From Haplomitrium mnioides (lineage: Eukaryota > Marchantiophyta > Haplomitriopsida > Calobryales), in assembly GCA_049999725.1 (NCBI GenBank), contig JBNGIS010034175.1, positions 175,781-239,780 on the forward strand: a DNA stretch of 64,000 bases. The letters are read 5' to 3'. A program made the translations under genes and the position numbers. The notes beneath the pieces were generated by a model. It was given only the letters and a program-made list of their open reading frames with translations, had not been told where the DNA came from and did no database searches. This document shows, one piece after another, positions 14,038 to 24,809 of this stretch. Position 1 is the stretch's first letter; every line of letters starts with the position of its first letter.

Positions 14038-14675
14038 TTAGTTTGATGTTGCAGCCCTATCCTCTTCAAGAGGAATTGTCTCATCTAGATCAATTGCTTT
14101 AGAAGCTTCAACATCTACAACTTTTAGATAGTTCTGCCAAGACTTTCCAGTTCTAGTGATCCCAATAGTGTCACCAATAGCACATGTAGTACCAGGAGGA
14201 ACAGGTTCCTTGTGGTATACATACACTATTTGCGATTTGGTCACATTGGATGGCAAAGAAGCCATCATGAAATCTCTTTGAGGAATATAGATAGATTGAC
14301 GTCTACTACATTCCTCAACGATGCAATTTTGCATCAACTTTAAAGCACAAAAAAAGCCTATGCTGGACTTAAAGCAAAGATCTTAGATCCAATCTTGCTC
14401 TATTGATAAATGGTCAATGAAAAATTGTACAAAGCTTGAGGCTTTTGGTCAACATTCACAAGAGCATCATCTCTTGGATGTTTAAGCTTCACCTACAAAG
14501 CCAAGTAGTTGAACACACTCTGCATAATTTGGAGAGGACAACCAATGGCATCATCAGCTTGCAAGTTGAAGAGCTTGATGTTCTATTTGCCCTCCTTTAT
14601 CCAGTAGCCCATAGTTCAGTACTCATAAGCATGAGTCATTCTAGGACAACCCGAATGATGAATATTACTTTTGTC
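14038..14675 (-). pseudogene. Methylase-like gene, copy 1, exon 4 (SAM-binding motif region)
   Basis: Last exon of a four-exon gene. A 3' splice site (ACAAG then GACAAAAG) starts it and a stop at 14038-14040 ends it. In order it encodes a tyrosine/tryptophan-rich segment, a KLKHP...QKP segment (about 14425-14490), the place of the SAM-binding motif (around 14340-14405, disrupted here), and a 99-residue open tail starting at 14337. DNA N-4/N-6 methylases of the beta class have the same late order: HP..QKP followed by the VLDxFxGSGT-type SAM loop and an acidic residue ending the next strand. In this copy several stops and a frameshift break the frame, so it is a pseudogene. The equivalent exon in G2 keeps the SAM loop better. 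Assignment is from motif order, not a database hit. Confidence 0.65.
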
Positions 14676-14772
14676 CTTGTAGTAACAAAAACAAACACAT
14701 GAGAAAAAGGAAAAAGTAAAAATAAAATAACATACAGAAACTCTCAAATGGAAAAATAAAAATACGACTTAC

Positions 14773-15329
14773 TAGACGTCATAGTCAATGGCATAACAAA
14801 CCTCCAGTAAAGCATCCTCAACAATGCGAAATTGTTGCAAAGAGTGGATAGTAACAAAAGACCAAAACTCGCAAGTTGTAACAACTGCAAAAGAAGAAAC
14901 CATATCAAAAATATCATCCTTTGTAGAAGGGTTCCGAATCATTAGACTTGCATTCTTTAAGGTTATAACTGTAAGAAATATCAGCAATAGCCAAAGTGAA
15001 ACATATTGATTTTACTAAACCCTTCAATTGTCAAGTATTAGACTCCATGTAGACTTGATAAAATGCCATGTTGAGTCTGTTGACATAGGACATTAACTCC
15101 TTGTCTTGCTCTTCAAGCCCTCTTTCGGTTGAAAGAGCAACAACTTCATTTATTTGTCTTGCCTTCCATTCTCTTGCTTTTTGGCAGTGGAGTAGAAAAG
15201 CAGTAGGGTAGAAGACAATAGTTGGGGTATGATCTTCATTAGCAAGATCCTCTTTGACCCCAATTTTTGTCGCCTTTTAGCAATGGCCGTCAATTTTTTG
15301 GCGAGCTCTCGTTTCAACATTTTGTCTCC
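14773..15329 (-). pseudogene. Methylase-like gene, copy 1, exon 3 (catalytic-motif region)
   Basis: Starts at a 3' splice site (TTTATAG) and ends at a perfect GTAAGT 5' splice site. It encodes a basic start, a central segment and the peptide LAIADISYSYN (DISY codons at 14971-14982), then a hydrophobic strand-rich segment ending CYAIDYDV. The DISY tetrad occupies the place of motif IV, D/S/N-P-P-Y/F, in amino-methyltransferases. One frameshift lies just after this motif. Exon 3 of G2 aligns along its whole length. Retention of the intron in both copies argues against a processed pseudogene. Confidence 0.6.
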
Positions 15330-15404
15330 CTATAAAGGCACGGAGAAACAAGTTAGATTAAAACAAAAAATAGAAACTTTTAGTAATTTCCAAGAAGAGA
15401 CTAA

Positions 15405-15600
15405 GTTGTTATGCGCACATGGGCTCAAGAATCCTTTTGCGAAAAGACTCTCGACTAGATGCAAGCTTGGACTCAAGAGTTTGTGTACGCTTGGAATCTT
15501 GAGATTCGAGGCGCATAGGGACTTTTGAGAGTCCATCCGTACATATACTCTATAGTCCCCACGTGTTGGGACTTTGGAGTTCCTACACACATGATCTTCT
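15405..15600. repeat. Palindromic minisatellite in intron 2, copy 1
   Basis: About seven degenerate units of roughly 25-28 bp with GGACTC..GAGTCC-like and GCGCATAGG-like inverted cores, lying inside the intron between exons 2 and 3 (15655-15330). G2 has an array at the same place (54280-54605). Confidence 0.7.
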
Positions 15601-15655
15601 GAAGAAAATTGAAAACAAATTTAAAATCAAAATAGAAAAAAGAAAAAACAATTAC

Positions 15656-17078
15656 CAAGAATTTCTCAAAACTTGAATAAAATGATGACATTTTTTAGTC
15701 TTTGGTGTGAATCGTATACTCCATCCTTGCCTCTTCTCATGTTTTGCAATATACCTTCGAGCAAAAGAACTTCACCATCACCACCAAAACCTTGTGTCTC
15801 TCCAATTCACGAGACATCTCTTCGATCAAAAGCTCTCCAAATTGAACACATTTCAAAATCGAGGTTTTATTTCATCCAAAAGACCTTGAAGGGACTTCCA
15901 AGGTGCCCACTTCATGTCCTCTATTCTCAAGGAACCTTTGGCCATTGGCTTCTGGCTCTCTACCAAGTTCTTCTCCCACATTGAAAAAATTCTCTATTGC
16001 AATTCCCAGAGCCCTACACTTTTAAAAGCCAATTGAAACCAATTGTCTTGCGAAGTGACGGTTATTTCAAGAGTAGACTTTGGCTTTATCTCCAAAGTCT
16101 GAAGCATTAACTCTCTTTTCAATTTTTGAGATGACACCATCCCACTCTCAAGGTATCTTTGGTGCCAATATTCAACCTATATCATTGGTCATAATTGTCA
16201 TCTGTTGCAAAAATACAGGCTTTTGCCATTGGCAAGCCCAAGTACACATACAAGTTGTACAGCGACAACATTAGATTCTTTGCTCCATGCGGTAGCACTG
16301 TGATTGCCTTCTGCAATCTTGTACCTGTACTTGTTAGGGTTCCTCAGATTGAACTCTGACTTATCTTTCAACCCCCACTTTGGGTCCATCACAACAATTA
16401 AAAAATTGTGTGCATATTTATTGGTGAGCATTCTATATGCCAAAAGCTCAACAAAGTCTTCATTCAACCTCCTAATCTGGAATGGCCCTCAGTTGTCCAT
16501 TCCAGGTTTTGGAAGGTTTAAATTCTCCAACCAAATTATAATAATTTCTTTGCGTACTTTGCACGGCTGGATTGCATACCTCCAAATTTTATTCTTGTCT
16601 TCCTCTAACAGTGTCTAAGGATCCACCTCCTCTTGCTCTTAGAATGTTTGAAGCCCCTTGTGAGATTGTTTTTTTTTCTCTAGACCTTGGAGCCTACACT
16701 AGCTCCAGCTCTTCTTCCTCGTCAGAGCTGCTCCTAGTTGAAGATAAGAAGGCACCAAAAGGCGAATTGATGGGAGATAGGGAGGGTACCGACTCCTTCT
16801 CAAAAGGTGGTAGATGCATTGGTATTTTTTTGGTAAAGCATGCTTTTTCTTTTTTGGAGCCTTGACTTGCTCCGTTGTTTTCTCTTTTTTGAAGCAGACA
16901 TTCCACCTATTACTTCAAGGGTCATCGTAGCCACACTAAAATGTGGCACAAGTTGCTAAATGTGAATTCCTGTTTTGACTTTCAAAATTTTGATTGATAT
17001 TGCAAACTTGATGAGGTCCTTCTCTACTTGCTTTGCATCTGAGTGTGCATCGATATAATCGGACAAGAATAAAGTCAA
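15656..17078 (-). pseudogene. Methylase-like gene, copy 1, exon 2 (N-terminal extension)
   Basis: A long exon encoding an uncharacterised N-terminal region. Recognisable pieces, each shared with G2, are a segment around FLSDYIDA, a lysine/serine-rich linker with an acidic patch (about 16700-16900) that could be a nuclear-localisation stretch, a segment NEDFVELLAYRMLTN (within the open frame 16467-16198), and a C-terminal TLQGLP-type helix region. The 5' splice site is G|GTAAT. The 3' splice site at the exon start reads CCAA where G2 has CCAG, so splicing at this site is lost. I know no family for this region; it may be a DNA-binding or targeting part. Confidence 0.55.
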
Positions 17079-17149
17079 TTGGAGAAAGTAAAAGAAATAT
17101 CAAAGACTTGAGAAATCTTTCAAATGTTTAGTACAAAACTGTGGGAATT

Positions 17150-17385
17150 TCAAGCCTTGAACTTAACAACGAGCAATAGTGTAATTCAAGCACAAAGGGC
17201 CTCAAGAGTTCCTGTGTGCAAGAACTCTCGAGTTCAAGCACACATGAATTATGGAGTCTATGTGTGCATAGGTTGGGGAGTCTAGCGCATGGACTCTTGA
17301 GTCTATGCATGCGCACATAGACTTAAGAGTCCCTACGCACAAGGACTCGAAAGTCCTTGCTCGTAGGGACTCTTGAGTCAGTGCA
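17150..17385. repeat. Palindromic minisatellite in intron 1, copy 1
   Basis: About nine units of roughly 25 bp alternating GGACTC/GAGTCC arms with TGCGCA-type cores, for example 'gactcttgagtc' near 17290. It lies in the intron after exon 1 (17422-17079). G2 has the matching array at 56285-56600. Confidence 0.75.
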
Positions 17386-17422
17386 AAAAGAAAACATATG
17401 AAAAATAGTTTTGTGATTTTAC

Positions 17423-17782
17423 CTTGCCATCGTTGAAGGCAACTTGCAAGTACTTTGTAAATGGGTCCCTTGGCTCCATCTCACTTAAGCAAAATATTTT
17501 CTTTGAGGACTTGAAGAAAGTAATGATGTCATGTGACTTCACAAACAACCCAATGTGGGTTGTCTATGCCTCTCAAATCATGGCTATTTGGACGAGAAGG
17601 CCTATGTTGAATTTTTCACCTTCACTCGCAAAAATATAAAGGTAATAATTAATATCTTTTATGGTTTCGCAATAAAATAGCCATTCAAAGTATACTTTTT
17701 GTGGCTCTCAAACCTTTAGAACATCCAAATACTTATAAGGCTTTGTTTGAGCTGGTTTGGGAGCATTGACCCGTGAATTCGT
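17423..17782 (-). pseudogene. Methylase-like gene, copy 1, exon 1
   Basis: First exon of the minus-strand gene. The codon aligned to the start ATG in G2 is ACG here (17782-17780), so the start is lost. The exon reads through KPYKYLDVLKV, then EPQKVYFEWLFYCETIKD, with two internal stops near 17573, and ends PRDPFTKYLQVAFNDGK before a GTAAAA 5' splice site. Compared with G2 exon 1 it is about 140 bp longer, so G2 carries an internal deletion. No family is recognised for this N-terminus. Confidence 0.5.
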
Positions 17783-18184
17783 TTTTTCGGAAGTAAAAAC
17801 TAATAAAATTTGAGGGCAAAAATGTAACACACAAAAGTTCACAAAAATAAAAACGCTTGAAAATGGCAAAATAACAAGAAGTCACAAAAACGACAAAGAC
17901 AAGAAAACAAATACTGGAAAGTGAACTCGCGACAATGGAAAGAAACTTTCCATTGTTGTTTGTTTTATACCAAAATTTTTAAAAATGCATTTTCCTACAG
18001 AAAAATGATTCTCGGAGCTCTTAACACGTAGTTTGTGTGGTTCACAAAAAAAAGTAAGTATTCAAATCGCAATTTTGTAGAGGTCAGCGATGGAATGCCC
18101 AAAGTGTCAAGTGTGATGGTGAGTATTTTGGGGAAAAAGATGGCTTTTGTTGAATCAGATAGCTCAACTTAGGAAGATTAAACA
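17783..18184. promoter_or_regulatory. Intergenic head-to-head promoter region of G1
   Basis: The gap between the starts of the divergent genes. It is AT-rich with several A-tracts and is conserved with 56854-57132 as far as 'cttttaacacgtag'. Because two genes diverge from it, it probably holds both promoters; no unambiguous TATA box is seen. Confidence 0.35.
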
Positions 18185-18330
18185 AGTGAACCCTATGTGC
18201 GTATAGGGACTAAGAGTGAATCTAATGCGCGTATGGAAAGAACGAGTGAACAAGTTATGCACAAAGGATCAAAGAGGGAACCCATTGCTTGCATAGTATC
18301 CAAGACTCAACCTTCTATATGCATTCGATC
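18185..18330. repeat. Palindromic minisatellite between the divergent genes
   Basis: About five degenerate units with 'tgtgcgtatagggac' and 'atgcgcgtatgg' cores spaced by roughly 28 bp. It belongs to the same family as the intronic arrays. Confidence 0.55.
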
Positions 18331-18349
18331 TTTGTTGTTGATCAAGCGA

Positions 18350-20903
18350 TCAAAGATCAATTTTTATTTTGACTACTCCAACAGGTCAACAGAAAAACAA
18401 TCAAACCAAACTTTCCAAATGGTTGTGGATATTTCTTTGTCCTTATGGGATGAAGAACTTGATATTCAAGATCCAAATGTGTTTGTTCAAAAAGCAATCA
18501 ACATAGAATCGATGATTGGTTTAAATTTTGGAGATGAATTGTTGTCACCGATAGCACCTCTCAAACAATGAGTGATTTCTAATCAAGTTAGACCTCTTTA
18601 TGAGATTGGGAAATCTTCAAGGTCCTGAATTCTCTTGGAGAAATCTTTAGATGACAATTTCAGAAATGATTCTAGCAAAGAGTCTCCGTAAAACATCATT
18701 TCTTTGGAGCTATCACCAAATGCACCGATTATGTTACAAAAAATATTTCCTTATGTTCATAATATTCATGAAGATTTTTTTTCGACATCTAACTCTCCCA
18801 ATCTTCAAGGTGGTCTGCATCATTTGAAAACTTATTTTGAAGAAACAAACAGTAAATACTAAACGATGTTCAAGATTTTTAGGACGATGAATTATCTGTG
18901 ATGGTTGTATTAGCCTATGGATCAAATTGACCAACACTCCATAACAATTCTTTATTTGGACTAAACCCAAACGAGTAAACACTTTGTGTGAAAACTCTTT
19001 GTGGAAAGTCCACCATGACGAGAGCTTTGTGAAGAAAAAATCAATCGAATATCAATTTTGAAATTGAAGGGAATTTCATGTTGTCAAAATAATTATTTTT
19101 TGTTGTGCAAGACAAATGTTTTGAAAAGTGTGAGAGAAATGTATTTTCAACAAAGCATGAAGAATTAAGATATTACACTACAATGAGGAACTCCAAGAAA
19201 AGACTCTAATGTTGACAACTGGTTCACTCTACTTGGTAGTGTCATTGTCTAATGTTGACAATTGGTTCACTCTGCTTGGCGGTGTCATTGTCTAATGTTG
19301 ACAATTGGTTCACTGTACTTGGTGGTGTCATTGTCTAGAGATGTTATGTTTTCTCAACTTAGTGTCAAAAGGTATTTTTTTTGGTTTAATTGTTCAACAA
19401 ACAAGATTTGAGTAAAATAAACTATAGCAACTTGAGTTATGAGAATAGAATCTATGTTCGTACAAGGTTTGTTGCTTGACTCCAAACCTTGTCAATAGTC
19501 CATTAACGCAAGGAAATGAATGTGACTGTTGGAGGTGAACTTTACCTTGCACTGAGTTTCATATTTGTGCTTTGATCAAGAGCTACTTGCTAGACAATCA
19601 ATAGCAAGAATCATTTTTGTTGTTTGCAAATCCTATGTACATGATCAAATAGATCAAATGTTCAGAAAATTCTCAAATCATTTTAAACGTATCAAAGCTT
19701 TCACGATTACGAGTCTTAGCAAGGCACTATAATTATCGAATAATTCTAAACCTCATGTAACTCTTTTGATGGAAACTTGGGATTCTAAAATGTTTTTGCA
19801 ACAATGTCCTTCTCTAGTTCAAAGGATATAAAATGTTACTATTAATCAACAATTCAAGTTCGAGCTAAATGTTTTCAAAGCAAAGATTTGGAGCAAATAG
19901 TTCTCAACGACTAAATTTTGGTTACCTCCGGATGGTATTTGTCAACTCAAGTGCTTACTATAAGTTGATAGAGAAATTATAAGTTCAATGTTGATTCCTC
20001 TAAAGTCATATTTTGAAATCAAACTATCTCAAAAGGAAGAAAGAGAAGGTGACGTCGAGAAAATGATCTTTGCAATAAGGGAAAACATGAGTAAGAGTTG
20101 TCATAAGTTCTTTATATATTCAGGTATTTAATGGTGGAATAACTTTTTTCTTTCCCAACAAGAGATTGTGGCTTACATCCTTGAAAGAAAAAGACAAGGA
20201 CTCAAAGCAAACTTCTTCTTTCCGCCTTTATAATCAGTAAGTACTTGTAATAATTCTCAAAATATTCGTCTAGGTTCTCAACTTGATGCTTAACAAACTA
20301 AAGAAGATGCTCTAGTACAAAAAATACTTACTACATATCGAGCAATCTATGATAGAGTACCTAGACCCCAAGAATGGACTATTTCACACAACATTAGATA
20401 CAAGCACAAATTTGGCAATCTATATGATGTGAAAGAGAGAATGTTTATTTTTGTTGTTGCATCTTTGTATCCAAAGAGCAGACCGTTTTGGATTGCCAAA
20501 GTCCTCAAACTTTTATCAATTGATGAGGGAGAACCTCCAAACCCGAAACGAGTACGTGTTTAATGGTTTTCTTGTGAGGCTAAGGATGCATTTTTGGACA
20601 ATACTTCCTAGAAAAAATAAGAGCAACAAAACGGAAACGAAAATCCAAGAACATATTGATGTACTTGATGTAACACAAATCATGATTTTGTCTTTTTATT
20701 TTCTTCTCACACAAAAAAACCAATTTAGGAAAACCACTTTTGCTACCATAAAATCAAATCTATTTCAGTTCGAAAGACAAAAAGCAATCAATCTTAATAT
20801 GTTTGAAATAGGTTCAATCAATATTATTAACACTAAGATAAACTGTGTCAATCTTGATGAATCTTCTGAAGTTGAATCTGAAGAAGTCGATACGAGTGAC
20901 TAA
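18350..20903 (+). pseudogene. DUF7869-like transposon-associated gene, degenerate
   Basis: A decayed plus-strand gene readable in pieces. N-terminal fragment: SLSLWDEELDIQDPN (18451-18495) in the open frame 18197-18571. Central fragment around 19600-19950: DQELLARQSIARI, then SYVHDQIDQMFRKFSNHFKR, TITSLSKAL, and KFWLPPDGICQLK. Later fragments: WWNNFFLSQQEIVAYILERKRQG (about 20130), LTTYRAIYDRVPRPQEW (about 20330) and PFWIAKVLKL (about 20480). The HDxIDQxFxxxSxxxxR..A.T...L pattern followed by a Trp-Pro-Pro-x-Gly loop is what I remember of DUF7869 proteins, which occur in repetitive genes of plants and animals; the late PFW(I/L)xKV segment also recurs in such proteins. Numerous stops and frameshifts make it a pseudogene. 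A 43-bp triplication interrupts it. No G2 counterpart remains. Confidence 0.5.
19205..19333. repeat. Three tandem 43-bp units
   Basis: Three consecutive 43-bp units starting 'tctaatgttgacaa' at 19205, 19248 and 19291, differing at only a few positions, followed by a short partial unit. 43 is not a multiple of three, so the expansion shifts the frame of the surrounding gene. The low divergence marks it as recent compared with the gene's decay. Confidence 0.95.
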
Positions 20904-21229
20904 AGTTATTTATAAACATCATTGTATATTGTGTAGTTACAATTGTATATTAATTTAAGATTATTATTTTATAAAATACCTCAGAATGTTATGAATGAGT
21001 TCATTGAATTTATTTTCCACCTTGAAGTTTTTACTGTAAATCATTCCAAGTTGATAGTTATTCTCTATAAATGAAACTTGAATCTTTAGTTAATATTTCA
21101 TTTGGTTTGTAAAATATTTTCTTGTCTAAAATGCAAGTATATTATTTCCTTCTTTACTGCTTGCTAGAAGAGTTTAATGTTTTTGTATTGCTAGAGCATC
21201 TGCCCAAATTGACTACTTTTCTTTTGCTT

Positions 21230-22010
21230 GTTAGGACTTTGATGTGAAATTGGAAACCTTTTACACGCTTTGACTCAAATGTAGAACTTTGTGAACACTT
21301 TACTTTTTGATTTTGTATAAAAAAACATAATCTTTAGTGTGCTTAGAGTTTGTTGCAAAAAATAGAACCTTTGATGCTTGTAATCTCAGTTGTAGAAGTC
21401 TAAACCCTTTGCACGCATAGACTTTGATTTGTAAGTCAAAACCTTCTACGTGCAAAGAATCTACTACAGAACGTAAAACCTAAGTTGAAGACAATCTTTG
21501 TTGCGGTGTGTTCAAATGTTGAGCTCCAATTTCTAAGCGCACATAGACATTGGGGTGGAGTGTTCAGATGGTGAGCTTAGATTTTTATGCTCGCCTAAAA
21601 TTTAGGGTGGAGTGTTAAGATGTTGATCTTGGATTCCTATGCACGCATAGACTTTGGGGTGGAAGTCTAAGCCTTCTACATGTTCTACTTCTCATGTACT
21701 GCCTTCAAGCTCCTACATACAAAGACTACGGTGTAGAACTTAGACTCAACATTAGTCAAAGACTTTCTACACTTGTCAAAGATTCTCTTGTAGAACTCGA
21801 AACCTATGTTTGGTAGACTCTAGTCAAAAACTTGGAGATTTTTTGGTTTACACTCTTAATTAAATCTCCATAGCCACCACCTTTCTATTTTGAACTATGA
21901 CTCCTTTGCGTATATTTTTCTCTGAATTATAAAATATTTTTAATTGCTAAAATCTTCTTTTTCATGCTCACTTTAACCTTTGCGTGCATGGATTTTCAAC
22001 TACAAAAGAA
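21230..22010. repeat. Palindromic minisatellite downstream of the DUF7869-like gene
   Basis: Loose array with units such as 'tgcacgcatagactttgatttgtaagtc' and 'tggggtggagtgttcagatgttgagct'. CGCATAGAC cores recur at roughly 26-90 bp. It belongs to the same family as the intron arrays, which supports its membership in element G1 and marks the last recognisable part of that element. Confidence 0.55.
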
Positions 22011-22270
22011 AGCTTCTTTCTTGCTTGAGCTTGAAAATAGAGCTTCTAAATCCATGCAATGTTTCCTATTCTTGGTTTTTGTGTCTACGATTCCAAACTC
22101 ATTCCCTTGACTTCTAGTCATGTCAGCCCCTTCTCTCCGTTCTTAATGCCATGTGATGCAATTTCAGAGAGAAAGGATGGCACGTTATCGCATGGCTCTT
22201 TTGTGAGATGGCTCGAAGGCCGTATTTACCACTCCTACGTATGACCAACTAATACTCCACTTGAGGTACA

Positions 22271-23036
22271 TGCTTTACTCAATACAATCTCCAAGTAATC
22301 CTTTCCCTGCTCTGCATCCTGATTAAAAGTAAGTGAATGCCAACTTGTTGTCTACCTTATTGCAGAGTTTTAGCTCCAGTGCCTCTAGAGGCTTTGGAGA
22401 CTTTGACAGACCTTGCTCCAAAATGTAATTACTATGATTGCTCTCTAATCTTGAAACTTCACAATTCTACAACTACTAATTGAAACTCGGAAAACTCTTC
22501 GGATGGTGTGTTCACAACTCCCCACTCCCTGCGGCTCCAATATTCGCCCTACTTACCGTTCACCTTGTAGCCTTCTGTTGCCATGGTCGATGCCTTCCTT
22601 TGGTGTTATTCTTGACCTTGCAACTCTACAATCCCACGCATTAGATAGATTCACCTTTGTTGTCTGGAGGGCTTGGATTTCTTACTCCCCCACTAGGGAG
22701 ATGGCGCTCTCTGCCACCTATAACCTACACTCAACCCTTATTGACCCTCCTGCCCTGCACTCCCTTTTGAACAGATGGAAGCCTCTTGGCTTGCTACAAC
22801 GGTTAGGAAACCAATCTCAGAAGAATGAATTGGCCTTGCACCACCTCTGTGGTGCTTTACTCTGCTAGAGCAAACCTTCTGTGGATGGCAGAGGTGATCG
22901 CCTCACTGAATGATGCAGTTCTCAATTGAAACCTCTACTTGTTGGGCTTCTTTCAATAGAGTAATAGGCTACCAGCTATAGGCCTATGGGTGCAGAAGAC
23001 TAAAGAACTGGCACTCCTCGTGAGTATCCCTATTTC
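22271..23036 (-). repeat. Element B, 3' LTR (left copy)
   Basis: About 766 bp that match 27025-27654 joined to 32203-32354 along their length. Paired landmarks are 'ccaacttgttgtct', 'gctccaaaatgtaattactatga', 'ggagatggcgctct' and 'gtgggtgcaga'. On the minus strand the LTR begins near 23036 with ATACTCACGAGG and ends near 22271. Element-B pol lies on its right in minus orientation, so this is the 3' LTR. Long plus-strand frames inside it (for example 22503-22868) have no recognisable domain. Confidence 0.8.
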
Positions 23037-24800
23037 TTGGGAAAATCCACCCCACACTAGAGCCTCTTGCTCTTGGTTGGGTCCACCTTGCCGGTCCACG
23101 TTTCCTCTCTGAAGTGCCCACACTTGACTCTGCACTTTCACCTCAACCTCCTAGGGCTTCTGATGTTCCTCATCCCTTTCACTCCTTGTAATTTGACCCC
23201 TTCTTTGTGTTTTCTGCTTGTACATATACTAACCTCCATATGTGCCAATTGCTTTGTGTCATAGAGTCGTTGATCCTCCTACAGCTCTAATCTGCTCATA
23301 TGTTGCTTCTGTTGATAACTTTGTCAGAGCTTTGTGATTTCTGCGCCAAGCAATTTGAATCTTTCTCAGGTGGTGTTAGGTTTGATAACTTTGCGTCGCA
23401 ACTCTCCTCTGTGACTGTGTGCTTGATTGTGTTGTTGGTGCTACCAGCTCCATTACCTCATCGTGTTTTTTCACTTTTTATAGCATTAGTTCTTTAGGCA
23501 ACGACATCTATTCTTGGCTCCTAATGAATGATGATAGAGTAATGTGACAGTCTATTTAGCAGAGCTGCCTCGAGAAAAATGGATCAGCCTGGTAAAAAAG
23601 AATGATCCAACTGGACCAATGAGGCACATCGAAATGATCTAATGAATCCCAATCAAACTAGTCTGATGACAATCACCCCAATGACCAACGGTAGACCTCG
23701 ATGAGCAACTGAAGACTCTAATAGTCAACCTCAATAGTTGACTCTTTTTTATTAGCGCCGATAGTTGGCCCTCTGATGAACTAAGCCGAAGAAGGGAAAT
23801 TTTTTTTGACTCGTAATAGAATATCAGAATGACCTAATAGACCCAATCAATTTAGACAATAGACACTGATTGTCAATTTGATAGTTGACTTACCCTGATG
23901 GGGCGGCGCCCAACGTTGTTTTCCACATGGAAGTTGGAACGTCGTGCTTTTACCAAAAAGTATAGATCTGGTACGGTCAACTTCGATGCTTGAACCGACC
24001 CGATAGAACAAACAAAACTCCAATAAAATGATGAACTCAAACAATGAAGCTTGTTGGGCTTCGATGAGGCCAGTTGGCACTTTGATAGATCAGAGTGTCT
24101 TGTGACCCCTTGTGCCGTCCCTGCCTTCTGAATGTTGTGGCATTCTTCCTCCCTTCTTGTTGATTCCAAGTGCATTAACATCATCCTCCATTCTTCTCTT
24201 CCTCGAGCATTGCCATAACTCCGATAGTCAAGAATAACCAATGTAGTTCTCTACCTTCTTTATTCTCTCCTTTTGTTTGTTCTATATGTGCCCTTCCAAT
24301 TGTCTTCTTGATGCATCCTTTTCCTAAAATTAACCTTCTCATTTGCTTCCTCACAAGCTCTTCTATAATATAACGGGAAAGTTCCCTCTCGGTGTAAGCG
24401 TGCTGCTACTGCCGATCCTCTGTTTGGCTCCTTAGTTGGTCTTGTTCTACTTCTCGGGCTAGCAAGTGCGTCTTCAATACTATAACATTATGTCTTTTAG
24501 ACTCAAGTTGAAAAAAATCATAGTAGCCTTGTTCTCAACCGGCTGACATAACTCCCCTTTGAAGTGTAAAGTGTCGTCTCAAATACCTCCTCGAGTATTT
24601 AAAACTTCATGCACGGTTGGGGACAGTCTCTAGAATTCTTGTCGTTCTGATGGTTGAATTTTATTTGCTTATTTTTGCATGCCCCTAGGTCAAGAGTGTA
24701 CTCACTCACTTCACTGTCCTACTTGCAATGTTCCTACTAATTATACTATCCTAAAATATTTATTTATTTATTACAAAAATTTGTCATGTAGTCCCCTCCT
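23037..24800 (-). other. Element B 3' non-coding tail
   Basis: Lies between the integrase end and the 3' LTR. A minus-strand frame at 24241-23873 (122 codons) is open but has no domain I know. Long non-coding or extra-frame tails in this position are known for some plant gypsy lineages (Athila/Tat type). The plus strand around 23560-23870 has a run of 'tgatgaccaa' and 'aatgatctaatgaa' motifs, a weak local repetitiveness. Confidence 0.45.
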
Positions 24801-24809
24801 TTCTAGCTT

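Larger units (their letters stand above)
13181..22010. mobile_element. Element G1: two divergent genes (methylase-like and DUF7869-like)
   Basis: A composite unit in which a minus-strand four-exon gene (17782-14038) and a plus-strand gene (about 18350-20903) are transcribed away from each other. Four minisatellite arrays of one family lie in two introns, beyond the 3' end and between the genes; a fifth lies downstream of the plus-strand gene. The left part (about 13191-18056) recurs at 52129-57132 with intron positions conserved and unrelated flanks, which suggests dispersal rather than tandem duplication. No terminal inverted repeat or target duplication was found. The left edge is set by loss of similarity between copies; the right edge by the last minisatellite before element B. 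Confidence 0.55.

Noticed and set aside
14038-18571. Intact host methyltransferase gene
   Set aside because: Both copies hold several stops, frameshifts, a lost start codon or splice site; they are pseudogenes, and their repeat nature argues against a single-copy host gene.
22503-22868. 121-codon plus-strand frame
   Set aside because: Falls inside an LTR of element B, opposite to the element's sense; the other LTR copy does not keep it open.
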